Shown: piece after piece, positions 36,091-44,603 of the stretch
Layout: each line of letters opens with the position of its first letter
How positions within the stretch are numbered: the first letter of the stretch is position 1
DNA from: PGYR01 sp046290495
GTDB lineage: Bacteria; Bacteroidota; Ignavibacteria; Kapaibacteriales; UBA2268
Length of the DNA stretch: 64,000 nt
Assembly: GCA_046290495.1 (NCBI GenBank)
Contig: JBKAGT010000005.1
Span: forward strand, 310,001 to 374,000
Direction of reading: 5' to 3'
Made by a program: the position numbers and the translations under genes
The notes under the pieces: model-generated
Told to the model about the DNA's origin: nothing
Database searches by the model: none
What the model saw: only the letters and a program-made list of their open reading frames with translations

Positions 36091-36967
36091 TGCCTATTGC
36101 TTTCTTTATAATTGCCATTCTAACTAACACACCATTTTTTACTTGGTCATTTATCAAGCATCTAGGATGATGAAGTGCTTTATCTTCAACTTCCACACCA
36201 TAATTAACAGGTCCTGGGTGCATTAAAAAAACATTCTTATTCAAATCAAAATGACTATTCTTAAATCCATACTTCTCGAAATATTCATTTACAATTGGTA
36301 CTTCACTTTCTTTCATTCTCTCGTGTTGAATACGCAATGACATTATTACATCAGAATTTTCTACAGCACTAGCAATGTCGTTATATCTATTTAAACTAGA
36401 GTATTTATTTTCAATCAATTTTTCGGGACCACATATTGAAATTTTGACTCCAAGTTTTGAAAGTAATTCTATATTTGAATGTGCCACCCTACTATGTAAA
36501 ATATCACCACAAATTGTAAGTTTTATATTTTCTAAGTCACCAAATACTTCCTTGAGAGTAAGGGCATCTAATAAAGCTTGACTTGGATGTTGGTTCATAC
36601 CATCACCTGCATTAACTATATGCATATCCAAATTTTCAGATAATTTTTGCGCAATTCCTTCTTCTGGATGTCTTACTATTGCTAAGTTTACACCCATAGA
36701 CTGAATAGTAAGTAATGAGTCTACAAGGGTCTCTCCCTTATTAATGCTGCTCAAGTTTGGTAGGAAATCAAGAGTCTGAGCACCTAAGTTTTTAGCAGCT
36801 AATTCGAAAGATAATTTTGTTCTAGTAGATGGTTCAAAAAATGCGAGTAATACTTTTTTATGCCTTAGCTCGTTCGAAACAAAATTTAAATCTAATTCTG
36901 AAGCAGATTTTAATAGTGAGTTAATCTCTTCAATTTTTAGTTTTTCAATCGATATTAAATTTTTCAA
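36077..36967 (-). CDS. pyrB: Aspartate carbamoyltransferase catalytic subunit
   Basis: The protein has 296 residues. It makes carbamoyl-aspartate in pyrimidine synthesis. Carbamoyl-phosphate loop FFEPSTRTKLSFE (about 43-55), HPSQALLDALT (about 127-137) and HPGPVNYGVE are all present. The start is TTG at 36967 (preceded by AGGTAC); the first residues LISIEKLKIEEINSLL match the usual PyrB beginning, which supports that start. Class (free trimer or with regulatory chain) cannot be decided, and no pyrI is nearby. Confidence 0.95.
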   Translation of the reverse strand: MKNLISIEKLKIEEINSLLKSASELDLNFVSNELRHKKVLLAFFEPSTRTKLSFELAAKNLGAQTLDFLPNLSSINKGETLVDSLLTIQSMGVNLAIVRHPEEGIAQKLSENLDMHIVNAGDGMNQHPSQALLDALTLKEVFGDLENIKLTICGDILHSRVAHSNIELLSKLGVKISICGPEKLIENKYSSLNRYNDIASAVENSDVIMSLRIQHERMKESEVPIVNEYFEKYGFKNSHFDLNKNVFLMHPGPVNYGVEVEDKALHHPRCLINDQVKNGVLVRMAIIKKAIGSGEN

Positions 36968-36992
36968 GTATAGTACCTAAATTTAATTTGAT

Positions 36993-37020
36993 AAAAAAAA
37001 AGCCGCTCTTACGAACGGCT
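36993..37020 (-). terminator. Rho-independent terminator of the HU gene
   Basis: The stem 37001-37008 with 37013-37020 is an 8-base stem whose single C-A mismatch on the plus strand is a G-U pair in the minus-strand RNA. A T run follows on that strand (A run 36993-37001). It lies 22 bases after the HU stop. Confidence 0.85.
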
Positions 37021-37042
37021 ATAATCAAAAAAGTAATTTGAA

Positions 37043-37330
37043 TTACTTTTTCTTTTTCCCATTTACAGCTTCAGCTAATGCTTTACCTGGCTTAAACTTA
37101 GCAACTTTTTTAGCAGCTATTTTCATTGGCTTACCAGTTTGTAAGTTAACACCTTTTCTTGCAGCTCTTTGAGCAACTGAAAAAGTACCAAATCCAATAA
37201 GTCTAACATCACCACCTTTTTTCAATTCTTTTGAAATTTCAGAAATTGTGCTATTAATAGCTCTTTCTGTAGCGGCTTTTGTCATATCAGTTTGCTTAGC
37301 AACTGCGTCAATTAGTTCTGATTTGTTCAT
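37043..37330 (-). CDS. hup: HU-family DNA-binding protein
   Basis: This 95-residue basic nucleoid protein begins MNKSELIDAVA. The beta-arm region GFGTFSVAQRAARKGVNLQTGKP is clear, with the arm tip changed to V-N-L-Q-T-G where R-N-P-Q-T-G is usual. It ends with a lysine tail (GKKKK). It bends DNA as a dimer. AGGAG lies 8 bases before the ATG. The gene is monocistronic, with a strong terminator. Confidence 0.96.
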   Translation of the reverse strand: MNKSELIDAVAKQTDMTKAATERAINSTISEISKELKKGGDVRLIGFGTFSVAQRAARKGVNLQTGKPMKIAAKKVAKFKPGKALAEAVNGKKKK

Positions 37331-37500
37331 ACGTTGTAACTCCTTTGTATGTTGGGTTAAAGAATAATACCGATGAATGCAAGTTAAAAATTAATTTTAT
37401 ATTTCCAAAATATTTTTAAAAATAAATTGCTTGAAACCGTGAATTAATGGCGATTTTGGCGATTTTTATACTTTTTCTATAATTTTTAGCGAAAAAAGTA
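37331..37500. other. 170-base intergenic region upstream of the HU gene
   Basis: This A+T-rich gap separates pgsA (end) from hup (start) and probably holds the hup promoter. A TATTAT hexamer occurs near 37364-37369 on the minus strand, but no convincing second promoter element was found. GCGATTTTGGCGATTTTT (37449-37466) contains a short direct repeat GCGATTTT. No reading frame of note. Confidence 0.4.
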
Positions 37501-38091
37501 TCATATTTTATCGTAACCAAATAGGATTTTTATTATTTTTTTATTGTCTACTATATAGTCATAAACAGTCCAAACAGTGAATATAGTTAAAAACAACATA
37601 GAATAATATATATATTCACCTGTTACTAACGACAATAATTCTTCATTGTTTTGTAAATGACCAATTGAGTAAATACTTATTATGTATATTATCAATACAA
37701 ATTGAATTACAGTCTTTGCTTTAGCTATATACTTAGTTTTTATTGGTAGTTTATGAGATTCAGCAAACAACCTAAGAAAAGTCATAAATAGATCACGCAG
37801 TATTACTATTAAAACCATCCAGAAAGGAATGATTCCTTCAAATACGAAAGCAATGAATGCTGCAGAGTTTAATATCTTATCAGCCAAAGGGTCTATGAAT
37901 ATACCCCATTTGGAACCTTGGTTAAATGTTCTTGCGTACCAACCATCCAACCAGTCTGAAATAGCTCCTAATAAAAACAGAATTGTTGATATTATTATTA
38001 GATTAGTATCATCAGAAGTAAAAAATATCAGAAAAAAAGGCGCTGCAAGAATCCTGAAATAAGATATAATATTAGGAATACTAAATAGCAT
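37501..38091 (-). CDS. pgsA: CDP-diacylglycerol-glycerol-3-phosphate phosphatidyltransferase
   Basis: This 196-residue membrane enzyme makes phosphatidylglycerol phosphate. The CDP-alcohol transferase motif D-x2-D-G-x2-A-R-x8-G-x3-D-x3-D is complete in DWLDGWYARTF...WGIFIDPLADK (about residues 43-70). Four to five hydrophobic helices follow. Its start shares base 38091 with the tpiA stop (TAATG-type overlap). Confidence 0.94.
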   Translation of the reverse strand: MLFSIPNIISYFRILAAPFFLIFFTSDDTNLIIISTILFLLGAISDWLDGWYARTFNQGSKWGIFIDPLADKILNSAAFIAFVFEGIIPFWMVLIVILRDLFMTFLRLFAESHKLPIKTKYIAKAKTVIQFVLIIYIISIYSIGHLQNNEELLSLVTGEYIYYSMLFLTIFTVWTVYDYIVDNKKIIKILFGYDKI

Positions 38092-38840
38092 TAGCTCAGT
38101 TTACTAGCAATTTTACAAATACTAGAGAAGCTCTCAGCTTTTAGCGAAGCACCACCTATCAATCCACCAGATACATTTTTAACATTAAGGATAGATTCAG
38201 CATTTTCAGAATTCATTGAACCACCATATAATATTTTAATATTATTATTACCAAATCTATTATTTAAATATGTATTAATAAACTCATGAGTTTCTAATAT
38301 TAATTCCGGTGTTGCTGTTTTTCCTGTACCAATTGCCCATACTGGCTCATAAGCAATAGTTATGTTTTCATATTTAGTTATATTTTTCAAAGATTCTTCT
38401 AATTGACCAAAGAGTACATTGTTTGTGTTACCAGAATCTCTGTCTGAATCACTTTCTCCAATGCATAGTATGACATTTAAACCTGAATCTAATGCACTTA
38501 TTACTTTTTTATTTATTAACTCATTACTCTCATCAAATATAGATCTACGTTCTGAGTGACCCAGAATAACGTATCTACAACCAGCACTTATAAGCATATC
38601 ATTAGATATTTCACCTGTAAAAGCACCATTTGACTCAAAATAGCTATTCTGAGCTCCAATAGAAATATTACTATCTGCAGTAATTTGAGATGAATAATAT
38701 AAATGTGTGAATGGTGGACACATCAAAATATCAACATCATCAATTTGAGACGTATCTTTTATAATATCAAGAATTAATTTTTTAGCTTTATCTAAATCAG
38801 TATTCATTTTCCAATTGCCAGCTATTAAGTATTTACTCAT
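38091..38840 (-). CDS. tpiA: Triosephosphate isomerase
   Basis: This 249-residue TIM barrel interconverts dihydroxyacetone phosphate and glyceraldehyde-3-phosphate. GNWKMN (Lys11), the catalytic His in ILGHSERR (about 94), the catalytic Glu in AYEPVWAIGTGKTA (about 165), and GGSMNSEN are all present. It overlaps lptC by 4 bases upstream and pgsA by 1 base downstream. Confidence 0.97.
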   Translation of the reverse strand: MSKYLIAGNWKMNTDLDKAKKLILDIIKDTSQIDDVDILMCPPFTHLYYSSQITADSNISIGAQNSYFESNGAFTGEISNDMLISAGCRYVILGHSERRSIFDESNELINKKVISALDSGLNVILCIGESDSDRDSGNTNNVLFGQLEESLKNITKYENITIAYEPVWAIGTGKTATPELILETHEFINTYLNNRFGNNNIKILYGGSMNSENAESILNVKNVSGGLIGGASLKAESFSSICKIASKLS

Positions 38841-39373
38841 TTGTATTTTACTCCTTTAACTTTATATATTGTATAGTTTTTTAACTGCTCATCAGATTCA
38901 AATCCAATCCCCTCTATTTCTTGCTCAGGAGATACAATCTTAACATATTTGTCAGATGTTAATTTTCTAGTTTCGTCATTCCATTTCAATAATGTTGTCT
39001 TTATTGTTGTTTTGTTAGTATCAGAAACAACTACAACATTACCCATAGCTGTCATGTCTTGGGTTTTATCATCAATTAATACACTATCAGCTATTAGATT
39101 GCTTACTTTTTTTCCGTTGTCTTTAGAATAGAAATCTACATTAACATTACTATCAAGTTTAGTAATCTTCTCTTTGTCATAAATTCGTGCTCTATACGCC
39201 TCTAAATAAGCTTTTTTCTTGTTGGAATCAAGAAAGTGCACACTAAATTTATAACTAATTTGTGAGGGTTGATTTTCGACTACAGAACTTTCGAATTCTT
39301 TTTTTACTACTTTAGCTTCTTCAGTACACGAAAGAGTAAAAACAATCATCAATATTGAAAAAGAATATTTCAT
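38837..39373 (-). CDS. lptC: LPS export protein LptC, lipoprotein-like
   Basis: The protein has 178 residues. A short signal ends FTLSC (Cys16). The remaining beta-rich domain matches the LptC/OstA fold: FSVHFLDSNKKKAYLEAYRARIYDKEK, then NLIADSVLIDDKTQDMTAMGNVVVVS and the ending SDEQLKNYTIYKVKGV. LptC takes LPS from LptF/G (see 60001) towards LptA across the periplasm. Here it seems lipid-anchored rather than helix-anchored, as in other Bacteroidota. 4-base overlaps on both sides indicate an operon. Confidence 0.87.
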   Translation of the reverse strand: MKYSFSILMIVFTLSCTEEAKVVKKEFESSVVENQPSQISYKFSVHFLDSNKKKAYLEAYRARIYDKEKITKLDSNVNVDFYSKDNGKKVSNLIADSVLIDDKTQDMTAMGNVVVVSDTNKTTIKTTLLKWNDETRKLTSDKYVKIVSPEQEIEGIGFESDEQLKNYTIYKVKGVKYK

Positions 39374-40863
39374 TTAGCTATTGACTTTCTATCTTCTGAA
39401 CCTGCAATAGATACAGCTACGGCTGCATCACCAGTCACATTTGTGATAGTTCTTATCATATCTAAAATTCTATCAACACCCAGAATCAATGCTATCCCTT
39501 GTGCAGGAATATTGATTGCATTAAGAATCATTACTAACATAATAATTCCAACACCTGGTACAGGTGCCGTACCAATGGAAGCTAGTACTGCAGTGAGAAC
39601 TACTGTCAATTGCTCATAAATAGTTAAGTCAAACCCATACACTTGAGCAATAAATACCGCTGCAACACCTTGATATAGAGCAGTTCCATCCATATTAATA
39701 GTAGCGCCTAAAGGTAGAACAAAACCTGAAACTTCTTTATTTGTTTTCATTTTGTTTTCAACACAATCTATAGTAATTGGTAAAGTTGCTGCACTTGAAC
39801 TAGTTGAAAATCCTATCGCTTGAGCATTTCTTATATTCTTAAAAAAGTCACTTACTGATACTTTCCCAATAACTTTTAATATAGTACCATAAACTAAATA
39901 TGTTTGCAAAGCTAAACCTAATATTACTGCCGCGATATACCAGATTAAAGTTGTAAGTATGTCAAACCCAAAATCTGCAACTGTAGCAGCTATTAATGCA
40001 AAAACACCATAAGGAGCAATAAGCATGAAAATATCTACCATTTTTATCATGGTATCACTAACTCCGTCAAAAAAGCTAATAACTACATCACGTTTATGTT
40101 TTTCTATTAAGGTTAGAGTAATTCCAAAGATTACAGCTAAGAATACTATTTGTAACATATTACCATTACTAATAGCATCAAATGGATTTTTTGGGACAAT
40201 TTCTACAAAGAAATCTACAATACTAACATCTATAGTTTCAATTGATTTTTCAGCGGATTCTTCTTGGAATGAAGACATTAATCTATTCTTTGCATCCGGA
40301 CTTACCTTAGTTCCTGGTGATATGAGGTTTGCTAGACCAAGACCTAATGTTATAGCAATAGTAGTAGTAGCGATGTATAAACTAAAAGTTTTTAATCCAA
40401 TACGACCGAGCTTTTTAAAGTCAGATAAGCTAGCTGCACCAACTATTAGGGTTGAAATAACTAATGGGATAGCAAGAAAGCTGAGTAGTCTAATGAACAA
40501 GTCTCCTATTGGCTTGATATAAGTTGCTAAGGTATGTTCTTTTCTAACTCCAATTACATTACTAATTAGAATTTTTTCTTTATCAGTTGTAGCTTCTAAT
40601 ACTATTTCAGAATTGTTATTCTTTGATAAGTGTTTAAACTTATTAATAATAGTTATTTGATCATTTGGTCCAAAACTATAACTGACAGAATCAATTAGTA
40701 CTATTTTTAAAGTATTCCAATCTGAAATTTCACTTTGGATTGTTTTTGAATCTTCTTTCGAAGTTATTTCTAATTTATTCTTATCTATGCTAAATATAGC
40801 ACCAAACAAAGCACCTAGTACTAATGCTACTACTATTTGTACATGTAAAGGTACTTTTTTCAT
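39370..40863 (-). CDS. Dicarboxylate/amino-acid:cation symporter with extra periplasmic insert
   Basis: The protein has 497 residues. It belongs to the DAACS (GltP/DctA) family: SSAATLPITIDCVENKM (HP1 serine-rich tip), GATINMDGTALYQGVAAVFIAQ (TM7 NMDGT motif), HP2 and the end ALILGVDRILDMIRT with the Asp-x3-Asp/Arg-type substrate site. It imports glutamate, aspartate or C4-dicarboxylates with Na+ or H+. An insertion of about 75 residues lies between helix 1 (about 5-26) and helix 2 (from about 105), outside the membrane, which ordinary members lack. Confidence 0.92.
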   Translation of the reverse strand: MKKVPLHVQIVVALVLGALFGAIFSIDKNKLEITSKEDSKTIQSEISDWNTLKIVLIDSVSYSFGPNDQITIINKFKHLSKNNNSEIVLEATTDKEKILISNVIGVRKEHTLATYIKPIGDLFIRLLSFLAIPLVISTLIVGAASLSDFKKLGRIGLKTFSLYIATTTIAITLGLGLANLISPGTKVSPDAKNRLMSSFQEESAEKSIETIDVSIVDFFVEIVPKNPFDAISNGNMLQIVFLAVIFGITLTLIEKHKRDVVISFFDGVSDTMIKMVDIFMLIAPYGVFALIAATVADFGFDILTTLIWYIAAVILGLALQTYLVYGTILKVIGKVSVSDFFKNIRNAQAIGFSTSSSAATLPITIDCVENKMKTNKEVSGFVLPLGATINMDGTALYQGVAAVFIAQVYGFDLTIYEQLTVVLTAVLASIGTAPVPGVGIIMLVMILNAINIPAQGIALILGVDRILDMIRTITNVTGDAAVAVSIAGSEDRKSIAK

Positions 40864-40870
40864 TGGTTTA

Positions 40871-41443
40871 TTACTTTGTTATATCTAAATAATACTTATA
40901 ATTTTCCCAGTAATTATCCATTGTTCTTTTCATAGCATCTGACCAATAAATTGGGTATAAATATTCAAAGTAATATCTATTCGACCCATCTTTATGAGCT
41001 AAAAAACCTTTATCACCACTATAGAAGTTCTTATCTATAAAACCATAATCTTCTAAAATCAATCCTATTTTTCCAAAAACAACCCTAAAGTCAAAGTCTA
41101 ATAAATTATCGCACGTTTTATAGAATTCTCTATCCACATCTGTTATTTCACCTGAATGCCACCAGTGTTTATCCCTCATAAGAAGATCTACTAACTCTTT
41201 TTCAACATTATTTTTTAGTATTGCAATTCTTCTTCTAATATCTTTTCTATGCTCAGTTGTTAATTTTTCTGCTGCTGGCGGGTAACTTTGGATAAACTTG
41301 TCCATAGTGTTCGAATACCAATCTTTGACAAAAGATATAGAATCAAGAATAAACTCTTGTCTTAATTCTTCTGCAATCTCAACTGTTTTTTCTATTGATT
41401 GGTTTGTGCTCTTAACTTTATATGCATTCATAGTTATTCTCAT
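40871..41443 (-). CDS. Conserved-looking protein of unknown function
   Basis: The protein has 190 residues, with no signal peptide or transmembrane segment. It is mostly helical and rich in aromatic residues in the second half (DKHWWHSGEI, YFEYLYPIYWSD, MDNYWENYKYYLD). I do not recognise a family. Two starts are possible: ATG at 41443, or the ATG at 41431 with GAGAA before it. It lies 7 bases upstream of the symporter gene on the same strand, so the two are probably cotranscribed. Confidence 0.65.
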   Translation of the reverse strand: MRITMNAYKVKSTNQSIEKTVEIAEELRQEFILDSISFVKDWYSNTMDKFIQSYPPAAEKLTTEHRKDIRRRIAILKNNVEKELVDLLMRDKHWWHSGEITDVDREFYKTCDNLLDFDFRVVFGKIGLILEDYGFIDKNFYSGDKGFLAHKDGSNRYYFEYLYPIYWSDAMKRTMDNYWENYKYYLDITK

Positions 41444-41506
41444 AAAAATTAATTTACTTATTGTTTCGATAACAAATATAAAAAATAATAATGTAGTTTA
41501 GGTAAT

Positions 41507-41917
41507 CTAATTATTAAAACTAAAACTGTATTCTAAATTTATATCATTTGACAAACTCTTTGTCACTGGACATACATTGACTACATTCGATAGTATCTGA
41601 AATTCTTTGTCACTTAATTGATGTGGAAATTTGATATCTAAAATCAGCTTATCTATTCTTCTAAATGGCATGTCTGTCATGACTTTACTAGCAGTAATAT
41701 TCATGCCCTTTAAATCAACACCTAAATCATTTGCTCTAATTCCCATAATTGTTGAAACACAAGATGCAATTGATGCAGCTACTAAATCAGTTGGAGAAAT
41801 AAAATCTCCTTTTCCTTTATTATCAACAGGTGCGTTTGTTTTAAATTTATTACCTGATGGTTTGTGTTCGACTTCACAATACAAATCACCTAAATAATCA
41901 ACACTTATTTCTACCAT
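41507..41917 (-). CDS. OsmC/Ohr-family peroxide reductase
   Basis: This 136-residue OsmC fold has two redox cysteines: the first in VAASIASCVSTIMGIRA (about Cys53) and the second in NVVNVCPVTKSLS (about Cys117). It reduces organic peroxides, with lipoyl or other dithiol partners in the family. The proximity of lipA is notable because Ohr-type enzymes are lipoate-dependent. It follows the MBL gene by 1 base. Confidence 0.9.
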   Translation of the reverse strand: MVEISVDYLGDLYCEVEHKPSGNKFKTNAPVDNKGKGDFISPTDLVAASIASCVSTIMGIRANDLGVDLKGMNITASKVMTDMPFRRIDKLILDIKFPHQLSDKEFQILSNVVNVCPVTKSLSNDINLEYSFSFNN

Positions 41918-41918
41918 T

Positions 41919-42716
41919 TTAAAGCTCTCCCCTTAATGTTAGTCCATCATAACTTAAAAAAATATTATCGGGTAGTTTATCTACCCAGTCATCATATTTA
42001 ATCTGATGGGCTAAATGAGTAATATAAGTTTTTTTAGCACCTATTAATTTTGCTTGACTGATTGCCTCATCAATTGTGAAGTGTGAGTTGCTGTTAGTCT
42101 CCCTTAATCCATCTATTATTAAATACTCTAAATTTTTCAATTCCTTCATTGTTTCACTAGGAATATAATTTGTATCAGTACAGTAAGCTATATTACCGAC
42201 TCTAAATCCTAAAATATCGAGACTACCATGTTTCAAATTCAAAACTTTTATATAAAAGTTATTGATTTTAAGGTTACCGCTTTCAATTATTTTTGGTATT
42301 ACTTTTGGAACTGAAGACTGGTTATATCCATTGTAGAAGGCATAGCTAAAAATGCTGTGTATATTATCGTATGTTTCTTTATTGCTATAAATAGGGATAT
42401 ATTTCTGTTTCATAAAATTAAATCCCCTAAGATCATCGAAACCACCTATATGATCAAAATGATGATGAGTATAGAATACAGCTTCTATATCATCTATGTC
42501 ATGTATTAGCATTTGTTGACGAAAGTCTGGGCCAGTATCAATAATATAATTTTTATTATCAACAGTAAATAAAGCTGAACATCTCAATCTATTGTCTTTT
42601 GGGTTTGTAGAAGTGCAAGTTGGGCATTTACAAGATAAAATAGGGACTCCCGTAGAAGTCCCTGTTCCTAAAAGTTTGAATGTAAATTTTCCAGCACTAG
42701 ACATGTCTCTCAGCAT
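41919..42716 (-). CDS. MBL-fold metallo-hydrolase (PhnP-like)
   Basis: This 265-residue protein has the metal-binding motif THHHFDHIGG (about 79-88), an additional zinc-type knuckle SCKCPTCTS (about 28-36), IDTGPDFRQQ, and the late YITHLAH motif. It resembles PhnP/YcaO-adjacent phosphodiesterases, which act on cyclic phosphodiesters; the substrate here is unknown. Two ATG starts are possible (42716, or 42704 with GAGAG before it). The 42716 start overlaps lipA by 20 bases. Confidence 0.88.
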   Translation of the reverse strand: MLRDMSSAGKFTFKLLGTGTSTGVPILSCKCPTCTSTNPKDNRLRCSALFTVDNKNYIIDTGPDFRQQMLIHDIDDIEAVFYTHHHFDHIGGFDDLRGFNFMKQKYIPIYSNKETYDNIHSIFSYAFYNGYNQSSVPKVIPKIIESGNLKINNFYIKVLNLKHGSLDILGFRVGNIAYCTDTNYIPSETMKELKNLEYLIIDGLRETNSNSHFTIDEAISQAKLIGAKKTYITHLAHQIKYDDWVDKLPDNIFLSYDGLTLRGEL

Positions 42717-43641
42717 GGTAAGAAGAACGTACTAATGGGCCAGATTCAACATATTCAATACCCATTTCTTCACCAATTCTCTTATATTCTTTAAAAGTAT
42801 CCGGGTGAACAAATCTATCAACAGGAGAGTGTTTTACTGATGGTTGTAAATATTGTCCAATAGTAAATACATTTACTTCTATCTTCACCAAATCTTTCAT
42901 TAGTTCATATACTTCTTCATCAGTCTCACCGATACCTACCATTATACCAGTTTTAGTTCTCATCCCATTCTGTTTAGCTTCCCAAAGCACATCTAGTGAT
43001 CTTTGGTAACGAGCTTGAGGTCTAACTGTTCTGTATAATCTAGGAACTGTTTCTATGTTATGATTCAGTACATCAGGTTTTGCATCAGTAACTCTTTTTA
43101 AACACTCAAAGTCCCCTTTGAAGTCAGGAATTAGAACTTCAATAGTAGTATCAGGATTTTCTTCTCTTATTTTTTCAATTGTTTTAGCCCATAGTGTAGA
43201 ACCTTGATCCTTTAGCTCGTCTCTATTTACTGAAGTGACCACAGCATGTTTAAGTCCCATTTCTTTTACAGATCTTGCAACATCATTTGGTTCTTGCCAA
43301 TTTAGGGTGCCAGGTCTACCAGTTTTTATAGCACAAAAACTACATGCTCTTGTACAAGTATCACCTAGAATCATGAATGTTGCTGTTCCGGACCCCCAGC
43401 ATTCACCTATATTTGGACATCTAGCTTCTTCGCATACGGTATGAAGAGATTTCGATCTCATCATTTTTTTAATATTAGCAAAACTATCACCACCAGGAGC
43501 TTTTACTTTCAACCACTCTGGTCTTTTTCCTCTTGTAGTCTTTAACTCAGGATTGTTTCTATTGTTTTTTTTGAAAGTCGGTAGTTTTACCTTTGATTCT
43601 AATTTCGGCTTTTTAAGTACTGGTATATCTATTTGCTGCAT
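42697..43641 (-). CDS. lipA: Lipoyl synthase
   Basis: This 314-residue radical-SAM enzyme inserts two sulfurs into octanoyl groups. The sacrificial 4Fe-4S cluster cysteines are at 70, 75 and 81 (CEEARCPNIGEC) and the radical-SAM cysteines at 96, 100 and 103 (CTRACSFC). The C-terminal RSSYHAE supplies the serine ligand. An N-terminal extension of about 35 basic residues is usual in Bacteroidota-type LipA. It follows the sigma factor gene by 16 bases. Confidence 0.97.
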   Translation of the reverse strand: MQQIDIPVLKKPKLESKVKLPTFKKNNRNNPELKTTRGKRPEWLKVKAPGGDSFANIKKMMRSKSLHTVCEEARCPNIGECWGSGTATFMILGDTCTRACSFCAIKTGRPGTLNWQEPNDVARSVKEMGLKHAVVTSVNRDELKDQGSTLWAKTIEKIREENPDTTIEVLIPDFKGDFECLKRVTDAKPDVLNHNIETVPRLYRTVRPQARYQRSLDVLWEAKQNGMRTKTGIMVGIGETDEEVYELMKDLVKIEVNVFTIGQYLQPSVKHSPVDRFVHPDTFKEYKRIGEEMGIEYVESGPLVRSSYHAERHV

Positions 43642-43657
43642 CTAATTGCCTTGCGAT

Positions 43658-44521
43658 TTATTGTCCTAAAAATGTTCTAAGTGATTTAGATCTAGACTGA
43701 TGTCTTAATCTTCTAATCGCTTTTTCTTTTATTTGTCTAACTCTCTCTCGAGTTAAGTTAAACTTCTCCCCTATTTCCTCTAAAGTCAAACTATTACCAT
43801 CAATTCCAAAATAAAGTTTAATAACTTCAGCTTCTCTCTCTGACAAAGTAGTCAACACTTGTTTAACTTCTGTTCTTAGTGATTCTTGCATTAAGTCGGT
43901 GTCAGGTGGCGGTTGTTGTTCGTTAGGTAATACATCTAGCAAACTATTATCTTCACCTTGAACAAAAGGTGCATCTACAGATAAATGCCTTCCTGATATT
44001 TTGATAGTTTCTGTAATTTCAGAAATACTCATTTCTAATTCATCAGCTAATTCTGTCGCTGTTGGCTCTCTTTCAAATTCTTGTTCTAATTCGGAAAACT
44101 TCTTACCAATTTTATTTAAAGCACCAACTCTGTTAAGTGGTAATCTTACAATTCTTGATTGCTCTGCTAATGCCTGTAAGATAGACTGTCTAATCCACCA
44201 AACAGCATAGGATATAAATTTGAATCCTCTTGTTTCATCAAATCTTTTTGCAGCCTTTATCAAACCTAAGTTACCTTCATTGATTAAATCACCTAATGAT
44301 AATCCTTGATTTTGATATTGCTTTGCTACTGACACTACAAATCGTAAGTTAGCTTTTACCATTTTTTCAAGTGCGCGCATACTAGCAGGTCCGCCTTTCT
44401 TAATTTTTTGTGCTAAATCGATTTCCTCTTCAGCAGTAATTAGATCTACTTTTCCAATTTCTTGTAAATATTTGTCTAATGACTGAGATTCACGATTTGT
44501 ATATTGTTTGGTTATTCTCAT
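43658..44521 (-). CDS. rpoD: Primary sigma factor of the Bacteroidota type
   Basis: This 287-residue RpoD/SigA-family protein lacks region 1.1, as in Bacteroidota and Chlorobiota primary sigma factors. Region 1.2 (SLDKYLQEIGKVDLITAEEE), region 2 (GLIKAAKRFDETRGFKFISYAVWWIRQ), region 3 and region 4 (LTLEEIGEKFNLTRERVRQIKEKAIRRLRH) are complete. It should recognise TAnnTTTG/TTG-type promoters. It is cotranscribed with lipA, MBL and osmC. Confidence 0.94.
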   Translation of the reverse strand: MRITKQYTNRESQSLDKYLQEIGKVDLITAEEEIDLAQKIKKGGPASMRALEKMVKANLRFVVSVAKQYQNQGLSLGDLINEGNLGLIKAAKRFDETRGFKFISYAVWWIRQSILQALAEQSRIVRLPLNRVGALNKIGKKFSELEQEFEREPTATELADELEMSISEITETIKISGRHLSVDAPFVQGEDNSLLDVLPNEQQPPPDTDLMQESLRTEVKQVLTTLSEREAEVIKLYFGIDGNSLTLEEIGEKFNLTRERVRQIKEKAIRRLRHQSRSKSLRTFLGQ

Positions 44522-44603
44522 ATTCTATACTTTAAAGTAAGTAAAATTCTATTTTATATTGTTGATTCACGATGTAATAAATATAATATTTGAATTATAT
44601 TTT

